Source of the DNA: Dendrocalamus latiflorus
Taxonomy: Eukaryota > Streptophyta > Magnoliopsida > Poales > Poaceae
Assembly: GCA_017311315.1 (NCBI GenBank)
Contig: CM029671.1
Location: 18,102,565 to 18,166,564, forward strand
DNA: 64,000 nucleotides
Reading direction: 5' to 3'
The translations under genes and the position numbers were made by a program. Under the pieces are notes generated by a model. That model was given only the letters and a program-made list of their open reading frames with translations. It did not search any database and was not told the DNA's origin. Below, piece after piece: positions 56,847-64,000 of this stretch (the stretch's first letter is position 1; each line of letters starts with the position of its first letter).

Positions 56847-57560
56847 CGGTAGGCGGTGCTGGACGGCGCGGCGACCAAGGCAACAAAGTCTAACAGGCGG
56901 CGCTGGATGGCGCGGCGGTTAGATCAACGTTATGTTTTTCTTTTTTTTTCTTTTTTTTTGCGCTAATACAAAACAAAAAAAAGCGTCGGCCGAAACTTTC
57001 CAGCTGAAGTAGACGACCAACTTGCTCAGGCGTCACCGAGGTGACAAGAGAAATGAGGCAAAGCGGGTGGTCGGCGGAGAGGCAGCCGACAGAGCGGGCG
57101 GCCGACAAAGCGTCGACTGGCGTCTCAAGGGCTGTCGGTAAAGCGGCGACCGGCAACGATCGAGCGGGTAGCACCGGATTGGGTGGAGACGACGGTGGGA
57201 GCCCGTGCGGCAGCGCGGTGATGATGTATCGACCGGATCTAGCGAGCGGCGCCAGATCGAGCGGGTAGCACCGGATCCTGGTGGAGACCATGGTGGCAGC
57301 TCAGGCGGCAGTGGCCCGGGTAGCGGCGGCGGCTCAAGCAGCAGTGGCTCAGGCGGCGGTGGCGGCTCAGGCGACGGTGGCCCAGGTGGTGATGATGGCT
57401 CAGGCGGAGGTGGCCCAGGCAGCGGTGGTGGCTCGGGAGGAGGCGGCCCGGGCGACGGCGGTCGCCTAGGCGATGGTGGCGGCCTGAGCAGCGGCGGCGA
57501 CAACCTGGGCTGCGTCGGAGGCAGCGAAAGAACAAGGTTAGAGCCCTAACTCTGATACTA

Positions 57561-57708
57561 TGTTATGAATATTGTGTATATATTCATGAGGTCCAAAGGG
57601 CAATATATATAGGGAGTACAAGGGAATAAACAGAAGACTATGCCATATACAGATAAGGAAACCAAGGCATATAAGGAAACGAATAACAATCCTATTCTAT
57701 CCTTAACA
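57561..57708 (-). repeat. 5' LTR of Copia element 1
   Basis: 148 bp, ends TGTTA...TAACA. The reverse complement resembles the LTR at 63232-63378, with CCTATATATA and GGCCCTTTGG-type shared blocks. Confidence 0.8.
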
Positions 57709-57748
57709 ACTACTACTCAAGGCTACATACCAAGGTGTAATAGAGCCA

Positions 57749-58381
57749 TTGATAGATAAAAGCCAATGGCTTAAGATGGATCTAGGATTTCAATTGCTAC
57801 TACCACTTGTCAAAAGATTTGCTGGAAGACCTAGAAAACTGATATTTAAGAATTGCCTAGAAAAGGATGGCAATAGCAAGAAGACAGTTCAAATAAAGGG
57901 TAAGAACAAGTGCAAGAGATGTGGTGAACTAAGACATACTCAAGCTAAATGTTCTCTCAATTGGACCAAAAAAGGTACAATACCAATTCTTTCATCTTTT
58001 TGCCCTGTTTTACTTCAACTGATGCGACTATGCCATAGGAAAAGAAAGGCAAGGAGGAATACAGCAAGCACATCCAGAAAGATTGGTGCAAGCACATTCA
58101 GATCTGCAGGTGCAAGTACATGTACACCACCTAGGATTGCAATCAGCATGCCTGCCCAACTGAATAGTAGTCCTGGTCCTATCACAAGAAGGTAAAAAAC
58201 TACAAAACATGCCATTTGTTTACTAGTTGATATGCACATTGTCACTAAATGAGCTTATTTCAGCAGACAATTGACAATGGCAATGGCTGATGGAGCATCC
58301 CAGTCTACGCTTACTACCACCATATCTCCAACCAAGTCAAGGCCTATTAAGAAGATGTCTCCAAAGAAGAAGAGGACTTGA
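57749..58381 (+). pseudogene. Mutator-like (MULE) transposase, C-terminal end
   Basis: GRPRKLIFKNCLEKDGNSKK followed by NKCKRCGELRHTQAKCSLN is the CCHC knuckle (C-x2-C-x4-H-x4-C) and GRPRK lead-in that close MuDR-type transposases in grasses. A donor at 58194 (AGAAGGTAAA) and an acceptor at 58265 (TTTCAGCAG) define a small intron. The last exon adds MADGASQSTLTTTISPTKSR and a Lys-rich KKMSPKKKRT end (stop near 58381). The catalytic DDE and SWIM parts are absent upstream (57709-57748 joins the Copia LTR), so it is a 3' fragment. Confidence 0.85.
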
Positions 58382-58774
58382 TGCTTGTGATGGTTTCATG
58401 TGCAACTTTTGTAATATGGTTCTGTGAGCTGTGGACTCACTTAGTTGCTAGTTTATAATATGGTTTTGTGAGCTGTGAACTTACTGTATTAGTAGTCTGT
58501 GAGATGTGAACTCACTAAATTTTCCCTATTTGAAACTTAGAAATTTGTGAGGTGAACAGATGCTATGTTAGACGGTGTTTAGTTTGTATTAATGTTGTCT
58601 TTAATCTAGTGCATGCCCATGTTAGGTTGTGTTCAAATCATATGTCAAAGTGCTCAACATCAAGTAAATATTGCCCATTTTAGGTTCTCAACATCAAGTA
58701 AAATCAACTCATGATCCAAAACACTGCAGTCACTTAACTAGCATCCATTGCAAGTTATTTTACCACACATGGCA

Positions 58775-59454
58775 CTACTTAACTAGCATCACTATCACAA
58801 GTATGACAATAAAAACAACAATCACTGCATTCTCAAGCATATGAAACTCTCCAAATCTGATGACCTTGTTCATCTTGCCATCCAACTCATAGCCTAAGGC
58901 CTTGAACATAGCCATTTCAGCATATAGCTTGTTTATCTTGCAATCCATATCACAACAGGACTTCAACACAGTCATTTCAACATGCATGGTCCCATATGCT
59001 TCCTTTAGCTCAGAAATCTCTTCAAGAAGTTCAGGAATATCATCTTCAAGGCAACTGGTGTCGGCATGAAGGACCCTAATGTTGATGAGGTAATCTGGGT
59101 ACTTATTCAACTCCATGAAAAAACTGCAACCATTCAACACCTGAACAACACAACAAAGTTCCAAACTAGCGAGAACTGAACCCATTTCGCCCTAATTTCT
59201 CTACATGCGCACAAGCCCTAAAACCTAATCCACATGCTATCCTTCCATGGTCAGTGGCAAAGACTTACGTTGACCTGGTTCCTAGGGCACTTCACAAAGA
59301 TCTTGCCTAGGTTGTTCTTTGTCTTCGATGTAAGCTCCATCAGCTTCTCCAGACCGCACCGAGGGCACACTAAGAGGGGCAACCCGCTCTTGCCATGGCC
59401 CGGCAAGGCCACCGCATCCCCGCCAGCCTATGCGGAGCAGCTCCCATTAGACAT
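58775..59454 (-). CDS. GRF-type zinc finger, coiled-coil, C-terminal membrane protein (transposon-associated), one in-frame stop
   Basis: Two exons, 59454-59269 and 59140-58775, joined in frame at GTAAGT/CAG. The GRF zinc finger spans the intron: LLVCPRCGLEKLMELTSKTK, NNLGKIFVKCPRNQ, then NGCSFF (C-x2-C...C...C). A coiled coil follows (LLEEISELKEAYGTMHVEMT and on), then a hydrophobic tail (AVIVVFIVILVIVMLV). GRF fingers bind single-stranded nucleic acid in known proteins; this small grass family is often transposon-borne. A TAG at codon 9 (59428-59430) breaks the N-terminus, so it is either a pseudogene or starts elsewhere. It is convergent with the MULE transposase fragment, and both may belong to one element. 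Confidence 0.72.
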
Positions 59455-59569
59455 GGGCGCCACATCGCCTGCTCGGTTGCTGGGGTCGGGAGACGATAGG
59501 GGAAGGAGAGAACGAGATGGAGATAGTGGCTTGGTTAGGTCGGCATCAGGGCCTGACCAAGCCACATAG

Positions 59570-59999
59570 CGCTGCCCCGAATGGGTCCCAGGGGCAGGAT
59601 GGTCATTTCATCTTGAGTTTAAGATCCCATTCAATGAAAAATGGTTAAAAAATTCAAAAAAGGGGCAAATGATCAATTGGCAAATGAAGTTTGGGGTAAA
59701 AGATTCGTTACCATGTAATGGAGGACATTTTATCAATGGCTCTCCAACATTATAGCAAATGATCAATTATCCCTTTAAAAAAAACCACTCACTAATAGGT
59801 GAATTTCTTTTCCTTTCTTTTTCTATCTACACTGTTAAACACTTCCAAATTAATTGAGTTCTCCTGTAAAAGGAGTTTCAAGAAAAGGAATATGATCATT
59901 TGCCACAAGTTAGGGGTTTCAATATTTACTATCCTGTCTACTGTAACAGAACTCCAGATTTTTTTCAGAATAAGTGCCAATTTTACCACTGTCTTATTC
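59570..59999. other. Transposon border region with GCAAATGATCAATT words
   Basis: GGCAAATGATCAATTGGC, AGCAAATGATCAATTATCCC and a variant ATGATCATTTGCC occur here, and GTAGCAAATGATCAATTTCC at 61790. The left part 59920-59990 has a diverged inverse at 61465-61545. Together they look like the ends of an older Mutator-like element into which later ones inserted. Confidence 0.5.
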
Positions 60000-60876
60000 G
60001 AGAAAATTGGATTTTTGCCATCCCAAACATTGGGCTTCGCAGTTTTGCCATCCCAAACATTAGTTTCGCAAATATGCCACCCAAAACATGTGCTTCTTGA
60101 TTTCTTTGCCATTTTCTCTATTTCTCTCCTTTTTCTCTTTTTCTCCTGCGCTCAGCCACCGGAAAAGACAGTATTGCCCCTAAGCAATTGCACGCGTACG
60201 TGCATGCTCTCTGGCCGCTGGGAGCATGCCCCTAGGATCCTTGCCGCTGGGAGCTTGCCATCTGGGAGCATGCCCCTAGGATCCTTGCCGCTGGCAGCTT
60301 GCTCTAGCAGCCAATGGATTAAACGGCAGAGCAGGTTCAGGCTTGACATCAATGCTCTCGTTGCAGTTCTCATCAGGCACATATGACATTCCTGAAACTG
60401 AGGATCAGGAATTGATCTACAATGAGGATCAGGAAAAGTAATATTATACATCATTTATACAAAAATAGTTTGATAGAAGCATAACTGAGGATCAGGAAAA
60501 CTGATACACATCATTAATTCTAAACAAACCTCACTAGAAGCATGAGGAAATCGGTTCCAGTACTTCCATGGGGTTGGGTGGTCGGCGATCCTCCGGGCGG
60601 CGGGGCAAGCGACGGGAGTCGAAGCGTCTCGACGAAGGCGCAGGAGATCGGTTCCAGTACGTGAATGGTACGTGAATCGGTTCCAGTATTGCTTAGGGGC
60701 AATACTGTCTTTTCCGGTGGCTGAGCGCAGGAGAAAAAGAGAAAAAGGAGAGAAATAGAGAAAATGGCAAAGAAATCAAGAAGCACATGTTTTAGGTGGC
60801 ATATTTGCGAAACCAATGTTTAGGATGGCAAAACTGCGAAGCCCAATGTTTGGGATGGCAAAAATCCAATTTTCTC
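60000..60876. mobile_element. Mutator-like foldback element with about 190-bp terminal inverted repeats
   Basis: The left arm (60000-60190) and right arm (60690-60876) are inverted copies with only a few mismatches, beginning GAGAAAATTGGATTTTTGCC. The TSD is 9 bp with one mismatch: GTCTTATTC (59991-59999) and ATCTTATTC (60877-60885). TIR length and TSD fit the Mutator superfamily. The interior has a 30-bp direct duplication (GGAGCATGCCCCTAGGATCC at about 60222 and 60263) and no gene. Confidence 0.9.
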
Positions 60877-60885
60877 ATCTTATTC

Positions 60886-61550
60886 CCCTTCCTCCTCTTC
60901 TCTTCTTTTCTAGCCATGGCCGACCCGAATAGTGTGACTGGCTCGTGCAGCATGTGGAGGCACCCAGCACTCGGAGCGGAGCATCTCCTCCGCTGGAGGA
61001 CCTAAGGTTAGGGTTCGTAGCCACGTGTTGAGCGGGGTTGGAGGAGGGCGCAGGCGGGACCTTGGCGAGGTGTTAGCAGTGCTCTAGTTCCAACCTCCGC
61101 ACGAAGCTATTCCCACCGAAGTCGGTCATCGCCGCTTTCCGCTTCTTCTCCAGCTCCCGCTTTAGGAGATCCATCGTGCCTACCCTGCAGGAGCATGACC
61201 GCGGCGGCGGGGGCAGATCCTGGGCATCACGCACGCATTCGGACTAGAGCTCCATGGCGAAGAGAGAGAAGGGGGGCAAGGAAGAAGAAGCCGGGGTGGC
61301 GGGGAGCACGGCCGGCCGGATTTGGAGAAGAAAGAGGAGGGGAGAGGATTCGAGAGAGAAGAAAAGGGGAGGCAAGGAAGAAGCTGGGCTCACCATCGCG
61401 CCACCGTCTGCCATGGCCGAAGCAAAGAAGAGAAGAAGAGGAAGGAGGAAGCAGCAGGGGAAGACAAGAAGGATAAAATTGTTCAAAGTGGCAAAAAAAA
61501 AATCAATTGACTCCTAACAGATAGGATGGTAAATTGTTAAAACGACTGTG
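60886..61550. other. GC- and GA-rich interval, no proven gene
   Basis: Open frames with Arg/Glu/Lys-rich protein (61195-61517) lie on an AGAAGAAG-type purine tract; no domain. It may be the internal part of the older Mutator-like element. Confidence 0.4.
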
Positions 61551-61777
61551 CGCCTGTTTGGCTGCGACTTATGGCTGAAATTTTTAAATTTTGGTTGTTT
61601 ACAGTATATATCACGGAGAGAGATACTACTCATTTGCGATTTTGACTGGTACAGATGTTAGGCTTTTAATGTGTACATTGTTTAACTTATAGACCCCATC
61701 TTGAGAAAATACTCTGTTTGAAAATTAGGTACTGTAGCAAAAGCCAAAAGCCGCTAGCTTCGGAGGAAAAGAACAGG
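61551..61777. mobile_element. MITE family A copy
   Basis: CTGTTTGGCTGCGACTTATG at the left and GGAGGAAAAGAACAGGAC at the right. Inner blocks as in the 49240 copy. Confidence 0.75.
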
Positions 61778-62581
61778 ACCTATAACCTTGTAGCAAATGA
61801 TCAATTTCCTCCTCCAAGAATGAAGCGCCTATAAAAGGGGTTCCAAGAATGAAGCGGCCAAAATTCTAGGCATATGCGCATGTGTGATGGCATGTGTACA
61901 TGCTTGTGCCTATTGTAGTCTAAAAAATGAATACTCCAACAAAAACGATTAACATACTTTTCTTTCAAGGGTGGATCAGCTCATGTTCTTTAGCCACAAG
62001 ACACGGTGCCTAACCAGTTGCACTAGTCACCAACTCACCGCTTGGTAATGAAAAATAGTTATTTGGATTCATTCTCTCATAAGGTAAGTTGCTTGAATTC
62101 ATGAACGCTGCTAAGCAAGCACGGATCCCTACAGTTACACAAATTCCAGCAAATTATTTAGCATCCATACAGTGTGCAATGAAACCTACGGCCTATATAA
62201 CATAATCTAACGGAAACAAAATAATCCCAGCCGACGCATCCACGCAGTGCTCCGAAACATCAGAAACCAAGAATTCAGCAGAAATCCAGAGGAAAACCTC
62301 TACACCTGTCCATTAACCGCGTGATGTTAGCAAAATCTGGGTGTGATAAAGAAGAAGATGGTAAACATAGCACGCACTTCGCCCAGATATGAGTTATATA
62401 TCTGTAGACTAGTTAAAATAATTAACAAACGTTCATACTTACAGGAAGAAGAGATACTTCAACGAAAATGGTTTTGGATGACAGATCGATGACCACGAAC
62501 AAGCAGTATGCAATCAGCAGGAACAACAATTTGTTTGTACCGAACAAGAGACGTTAGATCATTCATTATTGTTGTCAGTCT
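61778..62581. other. Non-coding interval
   Basis: No gene recognised. The part next to 62582 may be 3' UTR of the exon at 62582-62647. Confidence 0.35.
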
Positions 62582-62647
62582 TCAGACCGTCTCAGACCTC
62601 TCAGCAATTAACAGTGCCTCAAGTTCTTCTCTCCGTTTCTGCAGCTC
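62582..62647 (-). CDS. Possible terminal exon of an unknown gene
   Basis: After a TTTCAG acceptor (62653-62648) the minus strand reads ELQKRREELEALLIAERSET plus V, then TGA. The highly charged, helical composition and good splice site look coding. Upstream exons could not be joined with confidence. A candidate internal exon at 63004-62956 with TTTTTCAG/GTTAGA borders does not keep this frame directly. The Copia element at 63232 may interrupt the gene. The family is not recognised. Confidence 0.35.
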   Translation of the reverse strand, partial: ELQKRREELEALLIAERSETV

Positions 62648-62653
62648 CTGAAA

Positions 62654-63231
62654 CACCAACCGAAATTGAGGAATGATCAACAGATAACCATGGGGTAGGG
62701 AACGAAATTATACTTGTATACTGTAGCCTTAAGCCCTTAACATAGAAAGTACGAAGCAATTTTAGCAGCAAGCTCTAAGGGAAGGGCAGGGGCAGCGGAA
62801 TAAACAGTAAGCAACAGACAATTGCCCGACCCTGATCAATGGAAAACAACGGTGTGTATCCTCCTTTAGAAATGGATATGGGTTCTCTAGCGAGCACATG
62901 TTTTATTCGATGTCGTACCAGAGAACGAATCAGAATTCCTTCATATTCTAACCTTAACAAAGATAAGCTTGGCAAAACAGGGCCATCAGCCCATCTTTGG
63001 CCTGAAAAAGAGGTCACCCTCTTCAAATGTCGGGTTTGTATATTTTGGCTATAGACACAGTTGGTTTTTAGCTACAGATTTTCCTGAACTGTAAATGGAA
63101 AGCAAAACAATTTGAAATGGAGAAATCTTATGACACATTTATGCATTAAAAATGTGCAGTAACCAAAGATCAAAGTATCAAACTAAGGCATTTTGAGTAA
63201 ATTCAGGCAAGAACCACAAAAAGGATGTTTT
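62654..63231. other. Interval between the possible exon and the Copia LTR
   Basis: No definite gene. May contain introns or exons of the gene ending at 62582. Confidence 0.3.
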
Positions 63232-64000
63232 TGTTAAGGGTATTAGAGATAAGGGTATAAGAGATAGAGTTTGTATTCTATTCCATATATGCCTTATCTC
63301 TATATGGCATATCCCTTTGTACTCTCCTATATATATGGCCCTTTGGGTCTCATATCAATACACATAATATTCATAACATGGTATCAGAGCTTAGGTTAAA
63401 ACCCTAACCTCGATCTACTTCGGCTTGTCTTCCGCATCTGTTGCCCCCGGGAGGATCGATCTCCTGGGGGCGGCCATCTCTTCGGGTCGCCCGTCTTGAT
63501 GCCCGCGTTCGCCGGCCGCCGCCAACGGATCTCGCCGGGCCGTCGTCGCATCATCTTCCACAGCACGGGCCGCCGGATCTCGCCGCCCCTCTGCTCAGGC
63601 TGGCCCTTCTTCACCCAGATCCGGCCTCCCCGCCGTCTCCTGTGGTCGCTGCCTCTACGGTCGCCGCCGTCCCGGATCTCGCCTTGCCCAGCCTCGAGGA
63701 GCCCGCTGCTGCCGCCGTCTTTCTCTACGCCTCTGCAGCCGGGGTTCTGGGCTCGGGCCTCTGGATCCGGCCGTCGCCGCTCGGATCGACCTCGCCCCGC
63801 CAAGATCCGGCCGCCGCCCAGGCTGTCTCCACCCGTGCCGCGGATCCCGTCGCCGCCGACGCTCTTGTGGTCGCCGCCGCCGGCGGATCTCGCCGTCTGG
63901 TGATCGCGCCCGCCTCTGCTCCACTCCGCCCGGCCGCGCCGTCCGCCGCCACGCCCGGATCCGGGCTCCCCGACCGCGCCGCTGCCTTTGGATGCCGCAG
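63232..64000 (+). mobile_element. Copia-type LTR element 2 (LTR, primer site, leader), plus strand, running off the window
   Basis: LTR 63232-63378 (147 bp): TGTTAAGGGTATTAGAG at the start and ATTCATAACA at the end, with CTCCTATATATATGG as a TATA-like block. TGGTATCAGAGC (63379-63390) is the tRNA-Met primer site. The C-rich leader (63391-64000) has Pro/Arg/Ser-coding frames but no gag yet. Same LTR family as 57561-57708, in opposite orientation. Confidence 0.85.
63379..63390 (+). other. Primer-binding site of Copia element 2
   Basis: TGGTATCAGAGC directly after the LTR end: a perfect match to the initiator tRNA-Met primer-site consensus. Confidence 0.88.

Larger units (their letters stand above)
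56604..57708 (-). mobile_element. Copia-type LTR element 1 (LTR, primer site, leader, gag start), minus strand
   Basis: The LTR is 57708-57561 (148 bp, TGTTAAGGATAG...ATTCATAACA on the minus strand). The next 12 bases, TAGTATCAGAGT (57560-57549), are a slightly mutated tRNA-Met primer site. A GC-rich leader with ProSer/GlySer-coding frames follows, then gag at 56846. The element is cut off at about 56600. The same LTR family occurs in plus orientation at 63232. Confidence 0.8.

Noticed and set aside
57033..57549. Pro-rich (minus) and Gly/Ser-rich (plus) proteins
   Set aside because: Leader of Copia element 1, GGC-rich simple sequence; no start codon between the primer site and gag is supported.
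61195..61517. Arg/Lys/Glu-rich plus-strand frames
   Set aside because: AGAAGAAG-type purine run; three overlapping frames open, none with a domain.
63396..63952. Frames right of the Copia primer site
   Set aside because: C-rich leader of Copia element 2; no gag motif before the window ends.

Overview
The window is nuclear DNA of a flowering plant, almost certainly a grass. Spliced genes have GT-AG introns, and the transposon content is typical of grasses: CACTA, hAT, Mutator-like, Tourist-type MITEs, a tRNA-derived SINE, Copia and Gypsy LTR elements and LINEs. The flavour is panicoid (maize, sorghum, Setaria, Panicum), but I cannot name the species. There are no bacterial, organellar or CRISPR features, and no tRNA or rRNA gene.

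Only two clear host genes are present, both on the minus strand. The first, at the left edge, is a five-or-more-exon SKU5/NTP303-type multicopper-oxidase-like gene whose 3' end lies outside the window (73-1960). The second is an intact five-exon GARP/G2-like MYB transcription factor of the HRS1-homolog/NIGT1 group (26868-28384, 357 aa). A single plausible terminal exon of an unknown gene lies at 62582-62647.

The rest is mostly transposable elements, many nested. From 9697 to 24124 there is a Copia LTR with primer site, then a hAT transposase gene. A 10,375-bp Gypsy-type element (12154-22528; 244-bp LTRs; TSD TGTAC) has split that hAT gene. The Gypsy element carries gag and protease on the minus strand and no reverse transcriptase or integrase. 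It also carries a spliced gene on the opposite strand and three separate minisatellite arrays. From 30527 to 40700 there are two LINE remnants flanking a CACTA fragment with a Ulp1-like protease gene. At 42052-42942 a SINE with a 10-bp TSD is itself interrupted by a hAT element with an 8-bp TSD. From 45967 to 54508 there are long-TIR elements, a Tourist MITE with a long internal hairpin, hAT MITEs and a solo LTR.

The right end (56398-64000) holds two divergently oriented Copia elements with the same 147/148-bp LTR family. One of them lies beside a fragment of a PP2C phosphatase gene. Between them are a Mutator transposase 3' end, a convergent GRF-zinc-finger gene, and an 877-bp Mutator-like foldback element. 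Two unrelated MITE families (A: about 7 copies; B: about 4 copies) are scattered through the whole window.
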